Assembly (NCBI RefSeq): GCF_001050195.2
Contig: NZ_DF967965.1
Location: 1,971,480 to 2,035,479 of the forward strand
DNA: 64,000 bases
DNA from: Anaerolinea thermolimosa
GTDB taxonomy: Bacteria; Chloroflexota; Anaerolineae; Anaerolineales; Anaerolineaceae
Reading direction: 5' to 3'
Under the pieces are notes generated by a model. That model saw only the letters and a program-made list of their open reading frames with translations, ran no database searches and had not been told where the DNA came from. A program made the position numbers and the translations under genes. Positions 50,677 to 59,138 of the stretch are shown piece after piece. Numbering within the stretch: position 1 is the first letter of the stretch; each line of letters begins with the position of its first letter.

Positions 50677-50823
50677 ATGTTGTTCGCACCGAAAGAAAAA
50701 GGTCAAGGACTGGTAGAGTACGCGTTGATTCTTGTTTTAGTTGCAGTAGTCGTCATTGTTATTCTTGCGCTGCTCGGCCCGGCCATTGGCAATATCTTCA
50801 GCAATATCGTCAATCGCATCTAG
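50677..50823 (+). CDS. flp: Flp-family class IVb pilin
   Basis: A 48-residue prepilin: a short basic leader (MLFAPKEKG), then the mature start QGLVEYALILVLVAVVVIVI. This fits the G/XXXXEY rule for prepilin peptidase with Glu5 and Tyr6. The rest is one hydrophobic helix ending LGPAIGNIFSNIVNRI. It assembles into the Tad pilus for adherence. The ATG at 50677 has a perfect AAGGAGGTG; an ATG at 50644 is earlier but lacks one. A strong terminator follows the pilin gene, so pilin is made in excess of the assembly proteins. Confidence 0.93.
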   Translation: MLFAPKEKGQGLVEYALILVLVAVVVIVILALLGPAIGNIFSNIVNRI

Positions 50824-50851
50824 GCGGTTTTCTAAACCACTCTTCACGTCC

Positions 50852-50882
50852 AAAAAAGGCTCTGGCCAACAGGGCCTTTTTT
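50852..50882 (+). terminator. Terminator after flp
   Basis: aaaaaaggctct (50852-50863) with agggcctttttt (50871-50882), 12 pairs including one G-T, seven-base loop, ending in a T run. It separates flp from cpaB; a second promoter (-10 TATAAT at 50983-50988) lies between them. Confidence 0.88.
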
Positions 50883-50982
50883 AATAAAAAATTTCATGGT
50901 TGAATTCAGAAAACGGTGGTGGCAAGAGTATTGCAACTCAATGGGTAAATCAGAGATTAAAAGCTCCATTTCAGAATTGACG

Positions 50983-50988
50983 TATAAT
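50983..50988 (+). promoter_or_regulatory. -10 box for the cpaB-tadC transcription unit
   Basis: TATAAT 64 bases before cpaB; TTGACG just before it is too close to act as -35. Its presence after the flp terminator suggests separate control of the assembly genes. Confidence 0.4.
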
Positions 50989-51052
50989 AAAGCATGTATT
51001 GGGAAGCTAAAATCTCATTTAACTCACCCTCAACACATATCAGGAGGCTAAA

Positions 51053-52180
51053 ATGGCAGCAGGTGGGAGACGCCGGGGACGAGTTTTCATTCTGATCGCA
51101 TTAATATTAATCCTGCTCCTGGTGCTGGTCTGGGCAGTTATGCGCTTAATGAGCCCCACTCAGCTCAGCTCGGGAATTCAGGAGCCAGTGGCTCAACCAA
51201 CGCCAGTAGAAGAAATGGTAACCATTGTAATTTCGGTGCAACCCATCGCTCGAGGCGCTGAGTTCACTGATGCGGTCGTTACCACTTTACCCTATCCTAA
51301 GAAGGATCTGGTTGAGGGAGCTTTCATCACCGATATCAACGAAGTGCTTGGGAAACGGGCGCGGTTCAACCTGGAGGCCCGCACCCCCATCACCTCTTCC
51401 ATGATTGTCGACCCAACCATGAAGAACTCCCCCGCCGCGTTCCAGATTCCGCCCGGTATGGTGGCCATTCCCATACCGGTGAGCCAGCTGTCGTCGGTGG
51501 CTTACGGGCTTGAACCGGGTGATCATGTCAATGTCATTGCTTCCCTGCTTCTGGTGGATATTGATCCTGGCTTCCAGAGCAAGCTCCCCAACAACATCGG
51601 AGTTGTCGAAGCTCCCGGAGCTGTCGAGGGTGGCCCGACAAAGTCTTCCTCCACCATCACCAAAACCGATGGCATGGCAGGTCGCACGGAGCTCGATCCA
51701 ACCCTTGGGCAACCAGTCTATGTGATTCCCTCTGAACCACAGCGCCCACGCCTCGTCAGTCAGACGCTCATTCAGGACGCCATTGTGCTGCAAACCGGTA
51801 ACTTCCCCCAGCCTGGTGAAACTGTGCTGCAACCGGGCCAGGCAGCTCCAACCCCTGTACCAGGGCAGGAAGCCCAACAGCAGACCACTCCCAAGTTACC
51901 AGATACCGTGACCCTGATTGTGACCCCGCAAGACGCCGTCACTCTTAACTATCTGATCCTGGCTGGTGGTAAACTGAACCTGGTCATGCGCAGCGCTGGC
52001 GACTCTCAACGCATTGCCACTGAGCCGGTGACCTTGCAGTTCATTCTGGATCAATACAATATCCCCAATCCTGCCAAGCTGCCTTACGGACTGGAACCCC
52101 GGTTGGATAGTATCCCCTCCACCGTCAGCCCCTTCCCATCTACATCGTCCAGCGGGCAACAGCAGGTTCCTCCGCAGTAG
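51053..52180 (+). CDS. cpaB: Flp pilus assembly protein CpaB/RcpC
   Basis: A 375-residue protein with an N-terminal helix (VFILIALILILLLVLVWAVM), then an SAF-like domain (VVISVQPIARGAEFTDAVV, then LGKRARFNLEARTPITSSMI). The RcpC-type core is FQIPPGMVAIPIPVSQLSSV, LEPGDHVNVIASLLLVDI and TVTLIVTPQDAVTLNYLILA. A proline- and glutamine-rich linker lies around 255-290. In secretin systems CpaB sits in the periplasm and helps the pore; here no secretin gene is present. AGGAGG lies upstream of the ATG. Confidence 0.9.
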   Translation: MAAGGRRRGRVFILIALILILLLVLVWAVMRLMSPTQLSSGIQEPVAQPTPVEEMVTIVISVQPIARGAEFTDAVVTTLPYPKKDLVEGAFITDINEVLGKRARFNLEARTPITSSMIVDPTMKNSPAAFQIPPGMVAIPIPVSQLSSVAYGLEPGDHVNVIASLLLVDIDPGFQSKLPNNIGVVEAPGAVEGGPTKSSSTITKTDGMAGRTELDPTLGQPVYVIPSEPQRPRLVSQTLIQDAIVLQTGNFPQPGETVLQPGQAAPTPVPGQEAQQQTTPKLPDTVTLIVTPQDAVTLNYLILAGGKLNLVMRSAGDSQRIATEPVTLQFILDQYNIPNPAKLPYGLEPRLDSIPSTVSPFPSTSSSGQQQVPPQ

Positions 52181-52223
52181 GTTTGAAACGAGAGGATGTC
52201 CGGTCATTTGAAATAAAGCATTG

Positions 52224-52252
52224 CACAGGTGCCGAGGGGGCAGGCGCCTGTG
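52224..52252 (+). other. Intercistronic hairpin between cpaB and the TadZ-like gene
   Basis: cacaggtgcc (52224-52233) pairs with ggcgcctgtg (52243-52252), ten pairs including one G-T, nine-base loop. No T tract. It may tune expression of the downstream ATPase genes. Confidence 0.5.
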
Positions 52253-52278
52253 TATAAGTTAACGGATCAGGAGAATTT

Positions 52279-53514
52279 ATGCCGCCACAGGAACGCATTC
52301 GGGTTTTAATTGTTGACGACATTGCTGAAACCCGCGAGAATATTCGCCGCATGTTGCAATTCGATGCCAATATCGAAGTTGTAGGTGCAGCGCGTACCGG
52401 GCGCGAGGCCATCGAAGAAGCCCAGCAAAACAAACCCGATGTCATCATTATGGACATTAATATGCCCGACATGGACGGCATAACCGCCACCCAGGAGATT
52501 AAACGCAAGCTCCCCTTCTGTCAGGTGGTTATCCTCTCGGTTCAGAGTGACCCCAGTTATATGCGGCGTGCCATGCTGGCCGGAGCACGAGATTTTCTCA
52601 CCAAGCCCCCCATGATTGACGAGTTAACCGACGCCATTCGGCGTGCAGGGGCTCTGGCTCAGGAAGAGAAAAAGAAAACTGCTCAGGCCTTCCCGGTCAT
52701 TTCGCCTGAAGGAGGTACACCCGCTGCCCCACAGGTGATCAGCCTGGGAAAGGTGATCACTGTATACAGCCCTAAAGGGGGCACCGGATGCACCACCCTG
52801 GCTACCAACCTCGCCATTGCTTTCAAAACAGAAGATCGGCGGGTAGCCCTCATCGACGCTAATCTGCAATACGGCGATGTGGCAGTATTCCTAAATGAGC
52901 AGGGGAAAAACACTGTTCTTGATCTGGCGCTCCGTGCCGACGAACTGGATCCTGACATTGTGCAAGAAGTCATGGTCACGCATCGCGCCAGTGGAGTTGA
53001 TGTTCTGGCAGCCCCTTCCCGTCCTGAGCTGGCCGATAAAATTAATGGTGAGCAGTTTGCAAAACTGATAGAGTACTTGCGCCGCATCTACAATTACATT
53101 ATCATCGATTCAGCAACCTTTTTAACCGACGTCGTACAGAGTGCCCTGGACGTTGCCACGGTCATTGTACTTGTCACCACCCAGGACATTCCTTCGATCA
53201 AAAACTGCAATCTCTTCCTCACCCTGGCAGATGCCGTCGGTCTAAAAAGAGAACGGATTATGTTTGTGATGAATCGTTATGATAAGAGGGTGGCCATCAC
53301 TCCCGAGCGGGTTGGTGAAAGTCTGCGTCAGCCAATTGTTACCGCTATTCCCTTTGACGAAAAGATCCCCGTTAACGCAGTCAATCGCGGTATACCATTT
53401 ATGCTGGATAACCGGACGCAACCCATCGGAAAGAGCATTCTGGCCATGGCAGATTTAATCAAAGAACGCATTCAAAAACTGGAGCTGGCAGAACTTGAGA
53501 ACCCAAAAACTTAA
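52279..53514 (+). CDS. TadZ/CpaE-like protein with an N-terminal response-regulator receiver
   Basis: A 411-residue protein. Residues 1-125 are a receiver: IRVLIVDDIAETRENIRRML, phospho-acceptor Asp in VIIMDINMPDMDG, then AGARDFLTKPPMIDELTDAI. The rest is a ParA/MinD-like ATPase: VYSPKGGTGCTTLATNLAIA, where the usual Walker A Lys (KGGxGKT) is Cys; VALIDANLQYGDVAVFLNEQ; and YNYIIIDSATFLTDVVQSAL. Altered Walker A motifs are known in TadZ/CpaE, which localise the pilus apparatus. So it may be a poor or inactive ATPase. GGAG precedes the ATG. Confidence 0.92.
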   Translation: MPPQERIRVLIVDDIAETRENIRRMLQFDANIEVVGAARTGREAIEEAQQNKPDVIIMDINMPDMDGITATQEIKRKLPFCQVVILSVQSDPSYMRRAMLAGARDFLTKPPMIDELTDAIRRAGALAQEEKKKTAQAFPVISPEGGTPAAPQVISLGKVITVYSPKGGTGCTTLATNLAIAFKTEDRRVALIDANLQYGDVAVFLNEQGKNTVLDLALRADELDPDIVQEVMVTHRASGVDVLAAPSRPELADKINGEQFAKLIEYLRRIYNYIIIDSATFLTDVVQSALDVATVIVLVTTQDIPSIKNCNLFLTLADAVGLKRERIMFVMNRYDKRVAITPERVGESLRQPIVTAIPFDEKIPVNAVNRGIPFMLDNRTQPIGKSILAMADLIKERIQKLELAELENPKT

Positions 53515-53545
53515 CGGTACGCTCCTTCCTGAACGGAGGTAACTT

Positions 53546-54958
53546 ATGTCGATCCTGAAACGCATTCAGGGAAATAATAATTCGAATGGTGGCTCCGCTC
53601 CACCATCCACATCGGGCATCAACCCCCCGACGTCCCCCAACCTGCAGGCGGCCCGGCGGGTGGCTGCACCGAGCATCCCCTCCGCGCAAGACACCTATCA
53701 GGATCTCAAATCTCGTGTTCAAAGTAAACTGATCGCCGGGCTCGATCCAACCTCCGATCCATCCAAAGTTGCCGAAGTACGCCGAACGATCCAGGAACTC
53801 TTTGAACAAATTCTCACCGAAGAAAACATCGTTCTCTCCCGGCCTGAACGGGCGCGGATGTTCGAGCAAATCGCCGCCGAAATTCTCGGCCTTGGCCCCC
53901 TGCAACCTCTTTTGGATGATGACACCATTACCGAAATCATGGTCAATGGTGCCAAGAGTGTCTACATTGAGCGCGGTGGACGTCTGTATCGGGCACCGGT
54001 CACCTTTGAGAGCAACGAACACGTCATGCGCATCATTGAGCGCATTGTCTCACCCCTGGGACGCCGCATTGACGAGTCCAGCCCCTATGTAGATGCCCGT
54101 CTGGCAGATGGCTCGCGTGTGAATGCGGTCATTCCCCCCATCTCGTTAATCGGCCCGGTGCTCACCATTCGTAAATTCGCACGAAAGCCGATCACCGTAG
54201 AGCAATTGATCCAGTTCGGCTCGATCACCCCAGAAGCAGTCGAGTTCCTGAAAGCGTGTGTTGCTTCCCGTATTAACATTGTGGTTTCCGGAGGTACCGG
54301 TTCCGGTAAAACTACCCTCCTCAATGTCCTATCTGGTTTCATTCCTAACGATGAACGTATCGTCACCATCGAAAACGCCGCCGAGCTTCAGTTACGTCAG
54401 GAACATGTGGTGACTCTGGAATCTCGTCCACCAAACATTGAAGGCAAGGGAGAAATTACCATTCGGCAACTGGTAATCAACGCCCTGCGCATGCGCCCCG
54501 ACCGCATCATCGTGGGTGAGTGCCGTGGAGAAGAAGCCCTGGACATGCTCCAGGCCATGAACACCGGCCATGACGGTTCCATGACCACCCTCCACTCCAA
54601 CAGCCCACGCGACACCCTGGCCCGTCTTGAAACCATGGTTATGATGGCCGGGATGGACCTCCCCGTTCGCGCTATTCGCGAGCAGGTTTCCTCCGCCATT
54701 GATTTGATCATCCACCAGGAACGTATGCGCGATGGGTCACGTAAAGTAGTCAACATCACCGAAGTATCGGGCATGGAGGGAGACGTGATTACCACGACCG
54801 ATTTGTTCGTCTTCGAGCAGGTGGGGTACGAAAACAATAAAATCATTGGGCGTCTCCGACCGACCGGCTTACGCCCGAAATTTATGGAAAAGATCGAAAG
54901 CTCAGGGATTCACCTTCCACCGAGCATTTTTGGTATTGGCGAACGCCGTCGATTCTAA
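53546..54958 (+). CDS. tadA: Tad pilus secretion ATPase TadA/CpaF
   Basis: A 470-residue type II/IV secretion ATPase. The N-terminal domain has [20 protein letters not shown] and [19 protein letters not shown]. The catalytic part has Walker [20 protein letters not shown], the Asp box [20 protein letters not shown], Walker [21 protein letters not shown] and the His box [20 protein letters not shown]. It drives pilus assembly at the membrane, pushing through TadB and TadC. GGAGG lies upstream. Confidence 0.96.
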   Translation: MSILKRIQGNNNSNGGSAPPSTSGINPPTSPNLQAARRVAAPSIPSAQDTYQDLKSRVQSKLIAGLDPTSDPSKVAEVRRTIQELFEQILTEENIVLSRPERARMFEQIAAEILGLGPLQPLLDDDTITEIMVNGAKSVYIERGGRLYRAPVTFESNEHVMRIIERIVSPLGRRIDESSPYVDARLADGSRVNAVIPPISLIGPVLTIRKFARKPITVEQLIQFGSITPEAVEFLKACVASRINIVVSGGTGSGKTTLLNVLSGFIPNDERIVTIENAAELQLRQEHVVTLESRPPNIEGKGEITIRQLVINALRMRPDRIIVGECRGEEALDMLQAMNTGHDGSMTTLHSNSPRDTLARLETMVMMAGMDLPVRAIREQVSSAIDLIIHQERMRDGSRKVVNITEVSGMEGDVITTTDLFVFEQVGYENNKIIGRLRPTGLRPKFMEKIESSGIHLPPSIFGIGERRRF

Positions 54959-55003
54959 AAGATGGTTCCTCACACTCTTCCCTGAGCAAGAAAGGACAAG
55001 AGC

Positions 55004-55981
55004 ATGGTCCTCGATATGACCCTAATCCTGATCATCGGAGGAGCCCTGGCGGTTGTGCTCCTGATCGTCGGCATTATCGTGTCTGTAACCAGCGAACGTT
55101 CTCTGGTTGAAGAGCGCTTGGGACGATACGTAGAATCTCCCCGTCCGTCTCAGAAGGAACGCCAGGTGCAGGCTCCGGTCACGGAATGGCTCAATAAACA
55201 GGTGGCCAGCTCTTCGCTTGGCGAAAATATCAGTCGGGAACTCGCTCGAGCCGATATTAAACTGAAGGCTGGAGAGTACGTCGTCCTGATGGGCCTTTCG
55301 GGCTTCATAGTCGGCTTCCTTATTTATTTCATCGCCGATAGGAGCCTCCTTGCCTCGATGGCAGGCTTTGCTGTCGGGTTATTCCTGCCACGTTTTTATG
55401 TACGCTCGCAACAAAACCGCCGCCTGATCCGCTTCAACGAACAGCTTTCCGACATGCTTAACCTGATGGTCAATGGATTGCGGGCCGGATATTCCACCAT
55501 GCAGGCCATGGAAGCGGTCAGTAAAGAACTGCCTCCCCCTATCTGCGATGAATTCCGCCGGGTGGTGCAGGAAATGCAGCTGGGTGTACCCATGCAAACC
55601 GCCCTCGAAAACCTCCTGCGTCGCATTCCAAGCGATGACCTCGACCTGGTGATCACGGCCATCAATGTACAACGCGAAGTAGGTGGTAACCTCGCCGAAA
55701 TTCTGGATACCATTTCCTTTACCATTCGGGAGCGTGTGCGCATCAAAGGCGAAATCCGAGTTCTCACAACCCAGGTGATGTATTCAGGGCGCTTCCTTGC
55801 CATGATGCCAATTTTTGTTATGGGCATTCTTTACCTCTTAAATCGTTCCTACATGATGGAATTCTTCAAACCCGAGAACAACGCCAACCTGCCCTGCGGT
55901 TATATTGCCCTGGTATGTGCAGCTATTCTCATCATTAGCGGGTACGTAGTTATGAACAAGATCGGCGATATTGAGGTATAG
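55004..55981 (+). CDS. tadB: Tad pilus inner membrane platform protein TadB
   Basis: A 325-residue type II secretion F-like protein. Helix 1 is TLILIIGGALAVVLLIVGII. The T2SSF domain has FNEQLSDMLNLMVNGLRAGY, EFRRVVQEMQLGVPMQTALE and DDLDLVITAINVQREVGGNL. Two more helices follow at the C-terminus. It forms the membrane platform with TadC and is turned by TadA. AAAGGA precedes the ATG; 45 bases after tadA. Confidence 0.94.
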   Translation: MVLDMTLILIIGGALAVVLLIVGIIVSVTSERSLVEERLGRYVESPRPSQKERQVQAPVTEWLNKQVASSSLGENISRELARADIKLKAGEYVVLMGLSGFIVGFLIYFIADRSLLASMAGFAVGLFLPRFYVRSQQNRRLIRFNEQLSDMLNLMVNGLRAGYSTMQAMEAVSKELPPPICDEFRRVVQEMQLGVPMQTALENLLRRIPSDDLDLVITAINVQREVGGNLAEILDTISFTIRERVRIKGEIRVLTTQVMYSGRFLAMMPIFVMGILYLLNRSYMMEFFKPENNANLPCGYIALVCAAILIISGYVVMNKIGDIEV

Positions 55982-56005
55982 TAATACTAGCAGGAGTGAA
56001 CACCT

Positions 56006-56965
56006 ATGAACTTCGTGACCATCCTCATCGGAGTTGTGGCTCTCATTATCATTGGCGTGGTAGCTCTGGTGTATATTGGTTTGCGTAATCCGCAAACTAC
56101 CGACGAGCGCATTTTACAAGCCCGCCTGGAAGAGTTCAACCGACGAGGTGAAGAGGTAAACCTCGAAAAAATTGAGCTCTCTCTCCCTTTCCAGGAGCGT
56201 GTCATCTACCCAATGGCGCGCAAGCTTGGAGAGATTGCAGTTAAATTCACTCCCCAAAATGCCCTCCAATCCATTGCTCGAAAACTCGAACTGGCCGGAA
56301 GTCCGGGTCGGCTCGATCCAACGGTTTTCCTCGCCCTGCAATTCATTGCTGCCGGAACTTTCGGAGGCATTCTCTTTCTGGCCATTACTTTTGGGCGGGT
56401 CAACTGGCCCATCGGCCAGCGCTTCCTGATCATTCTTGGCGGAACTTTGCTGGGTTTTTTCTTCCCTCAGATCTGGCTCACCAGCCGCATCAATCGACGG
56501 CAGAAAGAGATTCGCAAAGCCATGCCCGACGCACTTGACCTTCTGACCATCTGCGTGGAAGCCGGGCTGGGTTTTGACGCGGCCATGGCCAAAGTGGCCG
56601 AAAAATGGGAATCGGAGCTTTCTCTGGCCTTTGCCAGAGTCATTCAGGAAATCCAGCTTGGCAAAATCCGCCGTGAGGCCCTTCGCGATATGGCAGATCG
56701 AATTGGCATCCCTGAGATGACCAGCTTTGTCGCCGCAGTAATCCAGAGTGAACAGCTCGGCGTTAGCATGGCCAAAGTACTCAGAATCCAATCCGACCAG
56801 ATGCGCGTCCGACGCAGACAGGCCGCCGAAGAAGAGGCCCACAAAGCGCCTGTCAAAATGCTCATTCCTATGGCTTTACTGATCTTCCCTTCGCTGATGA
56901 TCACCCTGATGACTCCTGCCGCACTGCGGCTGATGAACTCGGCACTCGCCGGGATGTTCCGATAG
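56006..56965 (+). CDS. tadC: Tad pilus inner membrane platform protein TadC
   Basis: A 319-residue T2SSF protein. Helix 1 is FVTILIGVVALIIIGVVALV. The platform domain has IRKAMPDALDLLTICVEAGL, LSLAFARVIQEIQLGKIRRE and MTSFVAAVIQSEQLGVSMAK. C-terminal helices carry VKMLIPMALLIFPSLMITL. It pairs with TadB. The Tad operon as seen here ends at this gene; the next gene (ComF-like) follows after 25 bases and may be on the same message. Confidence 0.94.
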   Translation: MNFVTILIGVVALIIIGVVALVYIGLRNPQTTDERILQARLEEFNRRGEEVNLEKIELSLPFQERVIYPMARKLGEIAVKFTPQNALQSIARKLELAGSPGRLDPTVFLALQFIAAGTFGGILFLAITFGRVNWPIGQRFLIILGGTLLGFFFPQIWLTSRINRRQKEIRKAMPDALDLLTICVEAGLGFDAAMAKVAEKWESELSLAFARVIQEIQLGKIRREALRDMADRIGIPEMTSFVAAVIQSEQLGVSMAKVLRIQSDQMRVRRRQAAEEEAHKAPVKMLIPMALLIFPSLMITLMTPAALRLMNSALAGMFR

Positions 56966-56990
56966 CACCAGGAACAAGGAGAAATTTCTC

Positions 56991-57749
56991 ATGATCACGT
57001 CGGGCCTGCAAAAGCGCCCGGCAGCGGTTGCTTATCATCTCTTCTGGAACGCCGTTGACTGGGTTTTTCCACCTACCTGTGGAGGGTGTAATCGAACAGG
57101 GGAGCGGTGGTGTGAACAATGCCAGAAGAGTACCCTCCTGTTAGCCGAAAACCTCTGTGAGCGTTGCGGAAATCCCCTCCCGTCAGACGGTCACTGCCCG
57201 GAATGCGACCGACAACGGCCTGTGTTCACCGCGTTACGCTCTTTTTGCGCTTACCAGGGGCCTGCTCGGAAAGCCATCCATCGTTTAAAATATCAGAGAG
57301 ACCTTGGAATGGGCGAAGCTCTGGCTCAGGTTATGAGTCCGTGGGTTGCTTCACTTCAATGGCCTGTTGACGTCGTCACCAGTGTTCCCTTAAGCCCGGC
57401 AAGGCTGAAACAAAGGGGATACAATCAGGCTTCGATGATTGCTCTCCCCCTTGCATGGGAGATGGGGGTGCGTTTCGACTCGGGCCTTTTACATCGAGCA
57501 CGAGAGACCTCTTCCCAGGTTGGCCTCTCCGCAGCCGAACGGATAAAAAACGTGGACGGAGCTTTTTATGCCCAAGGAAACCTTCGGGGGAAAACGGTGC
57601 TGGTTGTTGACGATGTTATTACTACAGGGGCCACCATGAATTCCTGTGCCTCGGCGCTTTTGACAGCCGGAGCGAGCGTAGTTTTTGGGCTGTCCTTCGC
57701 CAGGGCATTACTTGCCGACCATCAGGTCGAACCCGATCCCATTTTTTAA
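56991..57749 (+). CDS. comF: ComF-family phosphoribosyltransferase-like protein
   Basis: A 252-residue protein with an N-terminal double zinc finger: PPTCGGCNRTGERWCEQCQ, then CERCGNPLPSDGHCPECD. The phosphoribosyltransferase fold follows, with TSVPLSPARLKQRGYNQASM and the PRPP loop VLVVDDVITTGATMNSCASA. ComF is needed for uptake of transforming DNA in naturally competent bacteria; many ComF-like proteins have unproven roles. Its place after a Tad locus is of interest because Tad-like pili can bind DNA. GGAG lies upstream. Confidence 0.93.
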   Translation: MITSGLQKRPAAVAYHLFWNAVDWVFPPTCGGCNRTGERWCEQCQKSTLLLAENLCERCGNPLPSDGHCPECDRQRPVFTALRSFCAYQGPARKAIHRLKYQRDLGMGEALAQVMSPWVASLQWPVDVVTSVPLSPARLKQRGYNQASMIALPLAWEMGVRFDSGLLHRARETSSQVGLSAAERIKNVDGAFYAQGNLRGKTVLVVDDVITTGATMNSCASALLTAGASVVFGLSFARALLADHQVEPDPIF

Positions 57750-57762
57750 TAAGGAGGATGTT

Positions 57763-58329
57763 ATGACACTCAAGGTCGAGATTTACCATAAGAATATTGA
57801 ACCCACAGAACGCATTACCGAGTATGTTACCAAGAAAGTTTCAAAACTGGATCGTTATTTGAACGATATCGAAGAAGCCAGGGTGGATCTCGGTTATCGA
57901 AAATCGATGCGCAACCCGGCAGACCGTCAGGTTGCCCAGATCACCTTACGAGGGCCAGGGTTCATCCTTCGAAGTGAAGAACGCTCCGACGACCTTTTTA
58001 CCGCCATTGATACCGCTGTTGACCGTATCCAGCGCAAGATTGAACGTTTGAAAGGGAAAAGAGTTCGTGGCCGGGGCGACGGCACCCCTGCTTCAGCCGT
58101 TTCTGGTGAGGCTACCACCCCCGTGGAAGAAGAAGAGGAAATGCCCATCATTGCCCGACGAAAAGAATTTACCCTTGTTCCCATGGACGAACTGGAAGCG
58201 ATTGAGCAAATGAAGGCTCTCGGGCACGAAAACTTCTTCATTTTCTTCAATGCAAACACCAATGCGATTAATGTACTTTATCTCCGCCGCGATGGGACGT
58301 ATGGTTTAATTGAGCCACGCCTGGGCTGA
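57763..58329 (+). CDS. hpf: Ribosome hibernation promoting factor, long form
   Basis: A 188-residue long HPF. The N-terminal S30AE domain has LKVEIYHKNIEPTERITEYV and SKLDRYLNDIEEARVDLGYR. After a Pro/Glu-rich linker, the C-terminal dimerisation domain has ARRKEFTLVPMDELEAIEQM and NTNAINVLYLRRDGTYGLIE. It binds the 30S subunit and dimerises ribosomes into inactive 100S forms in slow growth. The ATG at 57763 has AAGGAGG; the earlier in-frame ATG would add 26 residues from the comF end. A terminator follows. Confidence 0.95.
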   Translation: MTLKVEIYHKNIEPTERITEYVTKKVSKLDRYLNDIEEARVDLGYRKSMRNPADRQVAQITLRGPGFILRSEERSDDLFTAIDTAVDRIQRKIERLKGKRVRGRGDGTPASAVSGEATTPVEEEEEMPIIARRKEFTLVPMDELEAIEQMKALGHENFFIFFNANTNAINVLYLRRDGTYGLIEPRLG

Positions 58330-58372
58330 TTCGTCCCAAAACACCAGCCTGATACAACTCTATGAAGGCCCG

Positions 58373-58403
58373 CACCGGTCTGGGATTATCAACCAGACCG
58401 GTG
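58373..58403 (+). terminator. Terminator between hpf and efp
   Basis: caccggtctgg (58373-58383) with ccagaccggtg (58393-58403), 11 bp, nine-base loop, then a TTATTGTTAAT tail. Confidence 0.85.
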
Positions 58404-58435
58404 TTATTGTTAATAAAGAATAGAGGAATATCATC

Positions 58436-58464
58436 TTGTCACCCTTCCAGGCGTTTGCTATAAT
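58436..58464 (+). promoter_or_regulatory. efp promoter
   Basis: TTGTCA (58436-58441), 17-base spacer, TATAAT (58459-58464). This is a near-ideal promoter, 39 bases before the efp ATG. Confidence 0.75.
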
Positions 58465-58503
58465 TCCGACTGTTCGTTATTTCATTTCAAGAGGCAAGTT
58501 TTT

Positions 58504-59061
58504 ATGATTGATGTCAATGATCTACGCAAGGGCGTTATTTTTGAACTGGATGGGAATCTGTTCCGGGTGCTGGAGTACAGCCACCACAAGCCCGGACGAG
58601 GGAATGCGGTGATTCGGATTAAAGCGCGGAACATGCGCACCGGAGCCACTTTGGAAAAAACCTTCACCTCTGGCGACCGGGTTCAAGACGTCCGGCTCGA
58701 TTATCATAACGTCCAATACCTGTACAATGATGATCGATTCTATTATTTCATGGATACTGAAACCTTCGAACAGGTAGCTGTTGACAAGGAAATGCTTGCT
58801 GATTCTGCGGGTTTCCTGAAAGAGAACATGGAAGTCAAGCTTACCCTCTACCAGGGCACCCCGATGGACATCGAATTGCCCACTACCGTAGATCTGAAAG
58901 TAGTTCGTGCCGAAGCCGCCGTCCGCGGTGACACAGCGACCGGGGTTACCAAAAAGGTTGAGGTAGAAACTGGGGCTCAGGTAGAAGTGCCACTCTTTGT
59001 CAATGAAGGGGATACCATCCGCGTAGATACCCGCACCGGCACTTACGTCACCCGTGTCTAG
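58504..59061 (+). CDS. efp: Elongation factor P
   Basis: A 185-residue EF-P with three beta domains: DVNDLRKGVIFELDGNLFRV at the N-terminus, RDVQDVRLDYHNVQYLY-type middle (VQDVRLDYHNVQYLYNDDRF), and the signature near the C-terminus GVTKKVEVETGAQVEVPLFV. The loop that reaches the ribosome reads SHHKPGRGNAVIRIKARNM, so the tip residue is Arg, where E. coli has the modified Lys. Rhamnosylating EarP is known for some Arg-tip EF-Ps, but no such gene is nearby. EF-P relieves ribosome stalling at proline runs. A strong promoter lies at 58436. Confidence 0.95.
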   Translation: MIDVNDLRKGVIFELDGNLFRVLEYSHHKPGRGNAVIRIKARNMRTGATLEKTFTSGDRVQDVRLDYHNVQYLYNDDRFYYFMDTETFEQVAVDKEMLADSAGFLKENMEVKLTLYQGTPMDIELPTTVDLKVVRAEAAVRGDTATGVTKKVEVETGAQVEVPLFVNEGDTIRVDTRTGTYVTRV

Positions 59062-59138
59062 ATTCTGTTTCATCTGTTGAAAGGCTTATCGGGAACCCTG
59101 CCTTCAACCGAGGCGGGGTTCTCGCTAAAGAAAACCTT

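Noticed and set aside
53459-54022. A 187-codon open frame on the minus strand
   Set aside because: It runs antisense to tadA and the end of the TadZ-like gene, with no protein-like features.
56114-56842. A 242-codon open frame on the minus strand
   Set aside because: It is opposite tadC and carries no recognisable motif; the tadC reading is clear.
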